From positions 31,028-95,027 of the forward strand of contig PWEL01000038.1 in NCBI GenBank assembly GCA_003553945.1: a DNA stretch of 64,000 bases, in the 5' to 3' direction. Shown piece after piece: positions 55,848-64,000 of the stretch. Both the position numbers and the translations under genes were made by a program. Numbering within the stretch: the stretch's first letter is position 1; each line of letters opens with the position of its first letter. The stretch is from Mollicutes bacterium. GTDB lineage: Bacteria > Bacillota_I > Bacilli_A > Izemoplasmatales > Izemoplasmataceae. A model generated the notes under the pieces. That model saw nothing but the letters and a program-made list of their open reading frames with translations. It did not search any database and was not told where the DNA came from.

Positions 55848-57608
55848 TCACCTTTGCAGGGTTTTGTCCAGATGCGCCTTGATGGCATCGATGGTCGTCT
55901 TGGGAATTCCGAGCTCCCGGAGCTCTTCATCAGGCGCTTCATAGATGTTCTCTATAGTCCTGAACGTTCTGAGGAGCTTCTTCTTCCTCACCGGTCCGAC
56001 GCCCTCGATATCGTCGAGGACGCTTTCGAAGACGCCTTTTTCACGTAGATTGCGGTGGAACGTCGTCGCGAAGCGATGAGCCTCCTCCTGGATGGAGGTG
56101 AGGAAATGGAAGAGGCGGCTCTGCTTCTCGAGCTCGATGATGCCGTGATTCTCATCGATCAGATGCGATGTCCGATGGTCCTCGCCTTTGACAAGCCCGG
56201 CGAGCGGAACACTGACCTCAAGCGCATCCAGCACTTTTCTCGCAGCGTTCATCTGCTGGATGCCGCCGTCGACGAGGACAAGGTCCGGAAGGGCGGCGTC
56301 CTCTAAAAGCAGCCGGCGGTAGCGGCGATAGATGACCTCTTTCATCTGTTCTACGTCGCTTTCCCCTTCGAGCTTGAACTTACGATACTCGTGCTTGCTC
56401 GGTCGGCCGTTCTCGAACACCACGACGGCGCTCACCGCGTTCGAACCGAAAAGATGCGCGTTGTCAAAGGCCTCGATGCGATACGGCACGTCGATCTCGA
56501 GCGTCTCGGCGAGCTCCTCGAGAACGCCGAATGTCTTCTTCTCGGCTTGTTCGGCCTTTTGGCGCTCGTTCTTCAGTGTCTCCCCGGCGTTGACGACAGC
56601 GAGGTCGAGGAGTTTCTTCTTCACACCCCGGCTGGGTGTCTTGATATCAGCCTCGAACAAGGACTGCAGCTCTTTGATTGACTCGCCGGCGTTTATGAAA
56701 ATCTCGCGAGGAATCGGATAGGTCGTATAGAACTGGCCTAGATAATCCCTCACTGCATCGATGGGATCGCCGTGATAAGCCATGATGCGGTCGTCCTTCG
56801 CTGTAATGCGGCCGTGCCGCACAAAGACGAGGGAGAGCGCGACGTAGGATGCGTCGGTGGCGATGCCGATGATATCCCGGCTCACTGAATCATTGAAATG
56901 CACGGCCTGTTTCGTCTGCGTGGTCGTCTTGATGGCATCGATGGTCTCCTTGTATTCCTGGGCGCGTTCAAACTCGAGATTGTCGCTCGCGGCGTGCATC
57001 TTCTCTTCAAGGTCATCGATGACGGGCTTGGTGTGCCCTTTGAGAAACCGTCGGATCTTCTTCTCGATCTCACGGTAGGTTGTCTGTTCGACGTGTTTTA
57101 TGCAAGGGCCGAGGCACTGGCCGAGATGATAGTAGAGACAGGGCTCATCGGGAAGCCTCTGGCACTTCCTGAGCGGATAGAGCTTGTTGAGGAGCCGCAA
57201 GGTATCACGTGCGGCTTTTACATTCGGATAGGGTCCGAACAAGCGGTGGCGGTTCTTCTTCTTGACCCGCCGGGTGACGATGAGCTTGGGGTGTTTCTCG
57301 TTTGTCATCTCTATATAGGGGTAGGACTTGTCATCGGTGAGGAGCACATTGTAGCGCGGCTGATGTTTCTTGATCAGGTCGAGTTCGAGGATGAGCGCTT
57401 CAAGTTCCGTATGCGTGACGATATAATCGAAATCATCGACATGCGAGAGCATCTTCGTCGTCTTGTAGTCGTGGGAGCCTGTGAAATAGCTCAAAAGACG
57501 GTTTCTGAGGCTCTTCGCCTTGCCGACGTAGATGACCTTGCCGCGGTGGTCCTTCATCTGATAGGACCCCGGTTTTTTAGGGACTTGTTTCAGTTTCTCC
57601 TTGAGCAT
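55848..57608 (-). CDS. uvrC: Excinuclease ABC subunit C
   Basis: GIY-YIG domain KPGSYQMKDHRGKVIYVGKAKSLRNRLLSYF, VLVDGGIQQMNAA, C-terminal HhH. Confidence 0.96.
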   Translation of the reverse strand: MLKEKLKQVPKKPGSYQMKDHRGKVIYVGKAKSLRNRLLSYFTGSHDYKTTKMLSHVDDFDYIVTHTELEALILELDLIKKHQPRYNVLLTDDKSYPYIEMTNEKHPKLIVTRRVKKKNRHRLFGPYPNVKAARDTLRLLNKLYPLRKCQRLPDEPCLYYHLGQCLGPCIKHVEQTTYREIEKKIRRFLKGHTKPVIDDLEEKMHAASDNLEFERAQEYKETIDAIKTTTQTKQAVHFNDSVSRDIIGIATDASYVALSLVFVRHGRITAKDDRIMAYHGDPIDAVRDYLGQFYTTYPIPREIFINAGESIKELQSLFEADIKTPSRGVKKKLLDLAVVNAGETLKNERQKAEQAEKKTFGVLEELAETLEIDVPYRIEAFDNAHLFGSNAVSAVVVFENGRPSKHEYRKFKLEGESDVEQMKEVIYRRYRRLLLEDAALPDLVLVDGGIQQMNAARKVLDALEVSVPLAGLVKGEDHRTSHLIDENHGIIELEKQSRLFHFLTSIQEEAHRFATTFHRNLREKGVFESVLDDIEGVGPVRKKKLLRTFRTIENIYEAPDEELRELGIPKTTIDAIKAHLDKTLQR

Positions 57609-57630
57609 GGTATCGCCTTCTTCTTAAAAG

Positions 57631-57658
57631 AATAAAAGCGATGGTCATCGCTTTTATT
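57631..57658 (-). terminator. Terminator overlapping the rbfA stop codon
   Basis: AATAAAAGCGATG-GT-CATCGCTTTTATT perfect inverted repeat. Confidence 0.7.
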
Positions 57659-57998
57659 CGTCGTTCATGACTTTTTTGAGGCCCTCCCTGATGCGTTCGG
57701 AACGTTCGAGGGACTCATCATAACGGAATCTGAGCTGGGGCATCTTGCGGATGTCGACGCGCTGCGCGAGCGCAGTCCGGATGAAGGAATGCGAACGCTC
57801 GAGCGCTTTCTGAGCGGTCTCCCGCTTGGTGCCGGCATCCTCAAAGACGGTGTAGTGGATGGTAAGATAGGAAAGGTCGTTCGTCAGATCGACATCGGAG
57901 ATAGTGATGAACCCGATGTCGGGGTCTTTCATCTCTTCCCGGAGGATCTCGGTAAGTGCGTGGTGGAGATCGGATTCCAGACGTTTGATGTTCGCCAT
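57654..57998 (-). CDS. rbfA: Ribosome-binding factor A
   Basis: ANIKRLESDLHHALTEILREEMKDPDIGFITISDVDLTNDLSYLTIHYTVF. Confidence 0.92.
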   Translation of the reverse strand: MANIKRLESDLHHALTEILREEMKDPDIGFITISDVDLTNDLSYLTIHYTVFEDAGTKRETAQKALERSHSFIRTALAQRVDIRKMPQLRFRYDESLERSERIREGLKKVMNDE

Positions 57999-59845
57999 TA
58001 GATTTTAACCTCCCTCATCACGGATGCTTCTATTGTATCACCGATCTTGATATCGTTGAAATTGTCGACCATGATGCCGCATTCATACCCCTGGCTGACC
58101 TCCTTGGCATCGTCCTTGAAGCGCTTGAGGCTTGCGAGGGAGCCTTCATAGACGACGACGCCGTCCCTAAGGACCCGGACATTGGAGTCGCGCTTGATGG
58201 TGCCGTCCGTCACGTAGCATCCCGCGACAGTGCCGAGCTTGGAGATCTTGAAGGTCTCTCTGACTTCCGCCTGACCGATGACGACTTCCTCGTACTCGGG
58301 GTCAAGCAGTCCCCTGAGGGCGTTCTCGATATCTTCAAGAGCCTTGTATATGACTGTGTAGAGCCGGATGTCGACACCTTTCTCTCGCGCGACATCCCGC
58401 ACTGAGGCGGACGGGCGGACATTGAAACCGAGAATGACCGCGCTCGATGCGACAGCGAGGGTGACATCTGTCTCCGTGATCGTACCTACGCTGGCACGGA
58501 TCACATCGATGTCAGCGCCTTCGACTTCAATATTCTGAAGCGAAGATCGAAGCGCCCCGATAGATCCGTGCGTATCACCTTTTATGATGACGCGCAGTTC
58601 CTTACGGTCCTTTTCCCCCATGCTCTTGAACATCTCCTCAAGAGAGAGGGCCTTATCGCCCCTGTCTTCCTTGACGATCTGATAAGCACGTTCTTTAGCG
58701 ATGCGACGCGCTTCTTTCTCATCATCGAAGACTTTGAACGGATCGCCGGCCTCCGGTACGTCATTGAGACCGATGACCTCTACCGGCTGTGAAGGCGCCG
58801 CGTTACTGACCTGGCGGCCGAAGTCATCAGTCATCGCCCGCACGCGGCCATGAGTGCCGCCGACAACGAGCGTATCCCCGGTCTTGAGGGTTCCGTTACG
58901 AACGAGAAGCGTCGCGACCGGGCCCTTGCCTTTATCAAGTTCGCTTTCGACGACTGTCCCCGAGGCCTCGCGGTTCGGGTTGGCCTTGAACTCCTCCACC
59001 TCGGCGGTGAGGAGCAGCATCTCGAGAAGCTCATCCACGCCTTCTCCGTTCAGCGCGGACATCTCGACAAATATGGTGTCCCCGCCCCAGTCCTCGGGAA
59101 GGAGTTCGAACTCCGTGAGCTCCTGTTTGATCCTTTCAGGGTTGGCGCCGGGCATGTCCATCTTGTTCAATGCGACGATGATAGGACATCCGGCGGCCTT
59201 GGCGTGATCGATCGCTTCCCTGGTCTGCGGCATGACACCATCGTCGGCGGCGATGACAAGCACGGCGATATCAGTGATGGAGGCGCCGCGCGCACGCATC
59301 TCCGTGAAAGCCGCGTGTCCCGGGGTGTCGATGAACGTAATGGTGCCGGCCTCGCTCATATAGCGATAAGCACCGATGTGCTGGGTGATGCCGCCGGCCT
59401 CGCCGGCAACGACCCTCGCATTACGGATGGTATCGAGAAGCGTCGTCTTTCCGTGGTCGACATGCCCCATGACTGTGACGACAGGAGGGCGTATCTCGAG
59501 GTTCGCTTCATCGTCCTCCTGTTCGAAGACGTCGAAATTGACAGGGTCGACTGTCTTGTCCTCTTCCACGTTCTTGTCGTACTCAAGGGCGATCAGCTCG
59601 ACAGTCTCTTTGTCGAGGGACTGATTCTGAGTCGCCATGATACCGAGCGCCATGGCCTTCTTGATGATATCATTGACACCCACGCCGATCTGCTGGGCGA
59701 GATCGGCGACAGTCATGTCCTGAGTGAAGGTGACCGGCCCTTCTTTGATTTTCTGCCGCTTTTTGCGCGGCGCTTGGCGCTGGCTTGACGTATTCTGTTT
59801 TCTACGCGTGTTTCTGCGTTGGTTATTCCGTTTTTTTCTTGCCAT
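57998..59845 (-). CDS. infB: Translation initiation factor IF-2
   Basis: [45 protein letters not shown]. Confidence 0.97.
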   Translation of the reverse strand: MARKKRNNQRRNTRRKQNTSSQRQAPRKKRQKIKEGPVTFTQDMTVADLAQQIGVGVNDIIKKAMALGIMATQNQSLDKETVELIALEYDKNVEEDKTVDPVNFDVFEQEDDEANLEIRPPVVTVMGHVDHGKTTLLDTIRNARVVAGEAGGITQHIGAYRYMSEAGTITFIDTPGHAAFTEMRARGASITDIAVLVIAADDGVMPQTREAIDHAKAAGCPIIVALNKMDMPGANPERIKQELTEFELLPEDWGGDTIFVEMSALNGEGVDELLEMLLLTAEVEEFKANPNREASGTVVESELDKGKGPVATLLVRNGTLKTGDTLVVGGTHGRVRAMTDDFGRQVSNAAPSQPVEVIGLNDVPEAGDPFKVFDDEKEARRIAKERAYQIVKEDRGDKALSLEEMFKSMGEKDRKELRVIIKGDTHGSIGALRSSLQNIEVEGADIDVIRASVGTITETDVTLAVASSAVILGFNVRPSASVRDVAREKGVDIRLYTVIYKALEDIENALRGLLDPEYEEVVIGQAEVRETFKISKLGTVAGCYVTDGTIKRDSNVRVLRDGVVVYEGSLASLKRFKDDAKEVSQGYECGIMVDNFNDIKIGDTIEASVMREVKI

Positions 59846-59859
59846 GAAAACACCTCTTT

Positions 59860-60153
59860 CTACTGCATGCGTCGCAGAGGGTCTGTGAACATAGAATCGG
59901 CGATCGCGCAGACTTTTGTATGGGGGTTGCCCGTCGAGCGACTCAATGCATCGCTGGTGTAGTCATCGATGAGCGTCGCCCGGTATGTATTGGTTTTATC
60001 GTGCATTTTTTTCGTGAGATTCGCACCGGCGTCGCTTGCTAGGAACACACACACATCACTCTTCGTTTTGATCAAAGAGAGCACGGCATCGCTTCCGAAA
60101 TGGACGACACCCTTTCGGCGTGCGAAACCGAGCAGCGTGAGCGGATCAGGCAT
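59860..60153 (-). CDS. L7Ae-like ribosomal protein (YlxQ family)
   Basis: [44 protein letters not shown]; located between ylxR and infB. Confidence 0.8.
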   Translation of the reverse strand: MPDPLTLLGFARRKGVVHFGSDAVLSLIKTKSDVCVFLASDAGANLTKKMHDKTNTYRATLIDDYTSDALSRSTGNPHTKVCAIADSMFTDPLRRMQ

Positions 60154-60415
60154 CGAGGTGCGCTTCGATGCGCTCATAGACCTCGTCCGGGACCTTTACT
60201 GAAAAGGCTCTATCCAGTGCGCGGTTCTTCTTCGCTTTCTCCAGAGTCTCCCGGTCCTTCTTGATATAGGCTCCGCGACCGTGGGCCTTGCCGGAGGGGT
60301 CAGGGAAGATGTCGCCTTCCTTGTTTCTGACAATCCGGAGCATATCGCCTTTCGGATGACGCTCGCGGGTGACGACGCAAGTCCTCAAGGGAATCTTCCT
60401 ACGCTTCTTCGGCAT
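60146..60415 (-). CDS. YlxR family RNA-binding protein (DUF448)
   Basis: IPLRTCVVTRERHPKGDMLRIVRNKEGDIFPDPSGKAHGRGAYI. Start trimmed. Confidence 0.9.
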   Translation of the reverse strand: MPKKRRKIPLRTCVVTRERHPKGDMLRIVRNKEGDIFPDPSGKAHGRGAYIKKDRETLEKAKKNRALDRAFSVKVPDEVYERIEAHLDA

Positions 60416-61511
60416 CTTCTTCCTCCTCTTCAACCTTTTCATGCAAAGGAGTGTAGTGGATGCCCTCCTCATCCGCCTGGGTGACGGATTTTATATCGAT
60501 CTTCCATCCGCTCGACTGGGCGGCAAGACGTACATTCTGACCCTTGGAGCCGATGGCGCCCGTAAAATCATCGTCATTGACGATTACAACGGCGGTCTTC
60601 TCCTTTCGGTCGGTGTTGATGGCTATGATACGCGCCGGCGCCAGCGCATTGGCGATCAGCTCATCGGGATTGTCCGACCAGCGGTAGAAACTGATCTTCT
60701 CGCCCTGCAGCTGGTCCTCGACATCCTGTTTCCTGCGGCTTCCGCGCCCCAGGCATGCACCGACAGGGTCGACATTGTCATCATGGGAATATACAGCGAT
60801 CTTGCTGCGGCGGCCGGCGTCGCGGGCCAGTCCCATGATCTCCACAGTGCCATCCATGATCTCCGGGACGTTCTGTTCGATCAAGCGCTTGACCAGGTTT
60901 CTATCGGTCCTTGAAACATAGACTTTCGGCCCCTTCGGAGTCATCTCGACCTTGGTGATGTATACTTTTATCTTCGCGCCGACACGGACCGTGTCGGTTT
61001 CGAGGAATTCCTTCCTGGGAAGGCTCGTAAGGAGATCATGACCGAGATCGAGAGTGACAAAATCCTTCTCGCGCGAGATGGTTATGATCTCGGCAGTGAC
61101 CATCTCGTTCTCCTTGTCCTTGAATACATCGTAGACTTTCTCCCGCTCGAGCTGCTTGAGGCCTTGCTTGAGAATCTGCTTGGCACTCATTGCGGCATTG
61201 CGCCCGAAGTTCTTCGGGGTCACGTTTCTCGAAAACGTATCGCCGAGACTGATGCGTTTCTTCTCTTTCTTCGCCTCTTCAAGGGCTATTTCACCCGATG
61301 CTTCCGGTTCTTCGACGACCTTGTAGTCTTCAAAGACATCGATGCGATCCTTGTCCTCGTCGAAGACCACGCGGACATTCTCCCGGTTTTCAAATTCTTT
61401 CTTGTAGGCGTTGAGCAGTCCGTGTTCCAAGATAGCGTACACTTTGTCCTTTTCCAGCCCTCTCTCCCTTACTAGAGCATCAAGGGCCTCGAAAAACTCC
61501 TTGCTTTGCAT
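60399..61511 (-). CDS. nusA: Transcription termination/antitermination protein NusA
   Basis: EFFEALDALVRERGLEKDKVYAILEHGL, S1 domain, KH domains GACLGRGSRRKQDVEDQLQGEKISFYRWSDNPDELIANALAPA. Confidence 0.95.
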   Translation of the reverse strand: MQSKEFFEALDALVRERGLEKDKVYAILEHGLLNAYKKEFENRENVRVVFDEDKDRIDVFEDYKVVEEPEASGEIALEEAKKEKKRISLGDTFSRNVTPKNFGRNAAMSAKQILKQGLKQLEREKVYDVFKDKENEMVTAEIITISREKDFVTLDLGHDLLTSLPRKEFLETDTVRVGAKIKVYITKVEMTPKGPKVYVSRTDRNLVKRLIEQNVPEIMDGTVEIMGLARDAGRRSKIAVYSHDDNVDPVGACLGRGSRRKQDVEDQLQGEKISFYRWSDNPDELIANALAPARIIAINTDRKEKTAVVIVNDDDFTGAIGSKGQNVRLAAQSSGWKIDIKSVTQADEEGIHYTPLHEKVEEEEEDAEEA

Positions 61512-61521
61512 GGTATTCCTC

Positions 61522-61953
61522 CTAAAAATCTATCGCTAGTCGAATCTTCTCGATATCGGTGACGAAAACGGTCTGCAGCTTCCCCTGCTTGTCCTCGACA
61601 TCCACAGAAGTCTCGCTGACACGCCGGAGATGCCCCCGTACCTCAGTATCGGGCGTCTTGACATAGACAAAGCGTCCTCGGGCTCTGTGCATTTCTTCAA
61701 AGTCCCGGAGCGTATGTTCCGCCCCTGCGGAAGTGACTTCGAGGACATAAGCGCTCTCTATGGGGTCGACATCGTCGAGGAAGGCCGAGAGATGCTCGGA
61801 CACGCGGACGCAGTCATCAATGGAGACAGGATCCTCGTGGTCGATCTTCACGCTGAGCACCTTCTCCCCGCGCCTCGGCGCGAGAGTGAGGTCATACAGA
61901 TAGAAACCGAGCCGTTCGACTTCCTTGCGGATCTTTTCCTTCAACGCATCCAT
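61522..61953 (-). CDS. rimP: Ribosome maturation factor RimP
   Basis: YDLTLAPRRGEKVLSVKIDHEDPVSIDDCVRVSEHLSAFLDDVDPIESAYVLEVTSAG. Confidence 0.93.
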   Translation of the reverse strand: MDALKEKIRKEVERLGFYLYDLTLAPRRGEKVLSVKIDHEDPVSIDDCVRVSEHLSAFLDDVDPIESAYVLEVTSAGAEHTLRDFEEMHRARGRFVYVKTPDTEVRGHLRRVSETSVDVEDKQGKLQTVFVTDIEKIRLAIDF

Positions 61954-61973
61954 AACGAAACCTCCCTAGGCAT

Positions 61974-61998
61974 AAAAAGAGTGGGATTTGACCCACTC
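61974..61998 (-). terminator. Terminator/attenuator hairpin in the rimP-nusA leader
   Basis: Reverse strand GAGTGGG-TCAAAT-CCCACTC-TTTTT between promoter and rimP. Confidence 0.75.
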
Positions 61999-62020
61999 CT
62001 CTCACCCATATGTCAATGAT

Positions 62021-62049
62021 ATTCTAGCATAGCCCCGGTGAAAGTGCAA
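62021..62049 (-). promoter_or_regulatory. Promoter of rimP-nusA-infB operon
   Basis: Reverse strand TTGCAC - 17 nt - TAGAAT. Confidence 0.6.
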
Positions 62050-62052
62050 GCC

Positions 62053-62766
62053 TCAAACATCATGAGAGGCGGGCCGATAAAAACGATGCATCAGGATACT
62101 TCCGGCGATGGCGACATTCAATGAATCGATGTTCTCTATGGGAATATGGACATAATCATCCGAGAGGTCGAGCGCCCTTTTAGAAAGCCCGCTGCCTTCA
62201 TTCCCAAGAACAAGAGCCATCGGGGGTTCACAAGCGACGCTGCCCCCCTCTTTCGAATGTGCCGCGAGAAGCCGATGGTGAAAACGATCGGCGAAGGATG
62301 GCAAGGACATCTCGAGGATGTTCAGGGAAAAGACCGCTCCCTGCGTGCTGCGAAGCACCTTGGGGCTGTAAGGGTCGGCGCATTCGTCAAGCACGACGGT
62401 GCGAAAGTCGAATGCAAGCGCCGAACGGAGCAGCGTGCCGACATTCCCCGGATCCTGGATATGCTCGAGTAGCAACGCCTTCTCGTGGGGAGGGCGCTCC
62501 TTTGGAAACTTCGCGACACCTACGACCTTAGGCGGCGTCGACGCGCCGGAAAGCTTCTTCATGACTTTCTCATCGACCAGCGTCGCTTCAGGGTGTCGCG
62601 ATTCAAGCGCAAAGACTTGTTCGAGAAGGGACGCTTTCTGGGCTTCCTCTATGAGGTGCGACCCCTCGATCAGCATCCTTTTCTGCTGGCGGCGGTGTTT
62701 TTTATGTCTGAGCTTCGCTGCGGCCTTGATTCGGGCGTTCTGAGTGGATGTGATGTATTCAGGCAT
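62053..62766 (-). CDS. SpoU/TrmH family RNA methyltransferase
   Basis: LLLEHIQDPGNVGTLLRSALAFDF, ALVLGNEGSGLS, VHIPIENIDSLNVAIAGSILMHRF. Start trimmed. Confidence 0.93.
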   Translation of the reverse strand: MPEYITSTQNARIKAAAKLRHKKHRRQQKRMLIEGSHLIEEAQKASLLEQVFALESRHPEATLVDEKVMKKLSGASTPPKVVGVAKFPKERPPHEKALLLEHIQDPGNVGTLLRSALAFDFRTVVLDECADPYSPKVLRSTQGAVFSLNILEMSLPSFADRFHHRLLAAHSKEGGSVACEPPMALVLGNEGSGLSKRALDLSDDYVHIPIENIDSLNVAIAGSILMHRFYRPASHDV

Positions 62767-63994
62767 CGTCCTCACCCAGCGCTTCTGCGACACTGAACCC
62801 CTTATCAGGAAGACAGGGGGCATCCTCGGGTGTGACGGTCAGCGTCCTGATGCCTTGTAGCGCCGCGTCAACCAGGGCCTGATGATCGAAGAGGTTCTCG
62901 TAGCGTCCGGCGATATAGTCCCTCGGCTTCGTAGCCGGGCTCTTAGGCACATAGACCTGACAGCAGTCCTCGAAAGGGCGGATGGATATCTCATAAGTGC
63001 CGATCGCCTCAGAGAGGGCGACGATATCCTTCTTATCATACGTCGCGAGCGGACGGATGACGGCCGGAGAGGCCACCTGGTCCGAAAGCAGCATGCTCGG
63101 GAGCGTCTGGCTCGCGACCTGTCCGATGGACTCACCGTTGATCAGGACGGGATAGTGCCTCGCTTCGGCATATCTCGAGGCGATGCGGACCATCATGCGT
63201 CTCATGATGGTGATGTGGTACGGTGTCGGCACCAGGTCGAGTATCGTCCTGTGCATATCTAGAAACGGCACCATATGGAGGGTGATGGTGTTCTCCTTGG
63301 CATAACGGGAGAGCTTCTGCGAGATGTCGATGGTCTTCTGAGCGGATTCGACAGGGGTCAGAGGCGTCGATTCGAAATGGATGAGTTCAAGGTCGATTCC
63401 CTTTTTCATCGCGAGGAACGCCGCCACGGGGGAATCGATCCCTCCGGAGATCATTGCAAGTCCCTTCCCCATGGTGCCGACGGGGAATCCGCCGATCCCC
63501 GGAATCTTATCCGCGAAAAGATAGGCCGCATCATGACGTATCTCGACATGCAGCGTGAGCTCGGGGTCGTGCACATCCGCTTTGAGATAGGGGTTCGAGG
63601 GCAGGATGTCCCTCGCGACGTGCTGGGCGAGCTCGATGGAGTTCAGCGGATAGCTTTTATCTGATCGCTTGGCTTCGACCTTGAAAGTCGTCGGGCGTTC
63701 GACACGGGCGTCGACGACTTTTTGTGCGGTCTTCTTGATAGCATCGAGGTCTTTCCCCGACCTCTCCACGAGCGAATAGCTTGCCAGACCGGCCACAAAG
63801 TTAAGATCGCGGATGACGCGCTCATGGTCCTCACCGTGCAGGACGACATAGAGCCGGTCATGGTCGTTCTCGACCGTGACCTTGGGGCTGCTCATTTTTT
63901 CTTTCACTCTTTGGATGGCTGTCCGGATGAACTGTTTCTTGTTTCTCCCTTTGAGCACCAGATCGCCATAACGGACCAGTATTCTCTCTGGCAT
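62759..63994 (-). CDS. thiI: tRNA 4-thiouridine synthase ThiI (no rhodanese domain)
   Basis: RYGDLVLKGRNKKQFI, THUMP region, MISGGIDSPVAAFLAMKKGIDLELIHF PP-loop. Confidence 0.95.
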   Translation of the reverse strand: MPERILVRYGDLVLKGRNKKQFIRTAIQRVKEKMSSPKVTVENDHDRLYVVLHGEDHERVIRDLNFVAGLASYSLVERSGKDLDAIKKTAQKVVDARVERPTTFKVEAKRSDKSYPLNSIELAQHVARDILPSNPYLKADVHDPELTLHVEIRHDAAYLFADKIPGIGGFPVGTMGKGLAMISGGIDSPVAAFLAMKKGIDLELIHFESTPLTPVESAQKTIDISQKLSRYAKENTITLHMVPFLDMHRTILDLVPTPYHITIMRRMMVRIASRYAEARHYPVLINGESIGQVASQTLPSMLLSDQVASPAVIRPLATYDKKDIVALSEAIGTYEISIRPFEDCCQVYVPKSPATKPRDYIAGRYENLFDHQALVDAALQGIRTLTVTPEDAPCLPDKGFSVAEALGEDDA

Positions 63995-64000
63995 GCCGAA

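Noticed and set aside
1-64000. CRISPR arrays, tRNAs, IS elements, prophage or toxin-antitoxin systems
   Set aside because: No repeat-spacer pattern, tRNA-like cloverleaf with TTCRANTCC-type arms, transposase, integrase or TA pair was recognised by reading; a formal tRNAscan/ISfinder run was not possible.

Overview
The window is a dense, almost entirely minus-strand chromosomal segment from a fairly GC-rich Firmicutes-like bacterium. TGA is used as a stop, so the code looks standard. I saw no tRNA, rRNA, CRISPR array, prophage or IS element. From 1 to 64000 it carries: the 3' part of an Rnf complex operon (rnfE partial, rnfG, rnfD, rnfC) behind a phosphoglucomutase; a peroxiredoxin; a glycogen cluster (glgB, glgC, a glgD-glgA fusion, glgP) contiguous with secA-prfB-yitT-ctpA-recX; hpf and a ComFC-like zinc-finger remnant; an amino-acid dehydrogenase / 2-oxoacid:ferredoxin oxidoreductase / butyrate-kinase operon; T-box-controlled leuS; an 11-gene operon for glutamate mutase, methylaspartate ammonia-lyase and a citrate/citramalate-lyase-type complex; a pgpA / degenerate HD-GYP membrane protein / LemA-like operon; fmt-priA; a HAD hydrolase divergent from rnjA; a MenA-like prenyltransferase; a degenerate galactokinase homologue; a DnaQ-type exonuclease; uvrC; rimP-nusA-ylxR-ylxQ-infB-rbfA; an SpoU-type methyltransferase; and thiI. 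This fits an amino-acid-fermenting, Rnf-dependent organism that also stores glycogen. The best leads are the GlgD-GlgA fusion, an RnfG with three FMN_bind-like repeats, the cre-like and attenuator-like leader of the glutamate mutase operon, the catalytically dead-looking galactokinase and HD-GYP homologues, and the PRTase-less ComFC with its Shine-Dalgarno-like sequence inside a terminator stem. No single entirely new defence or mobile system was evident.
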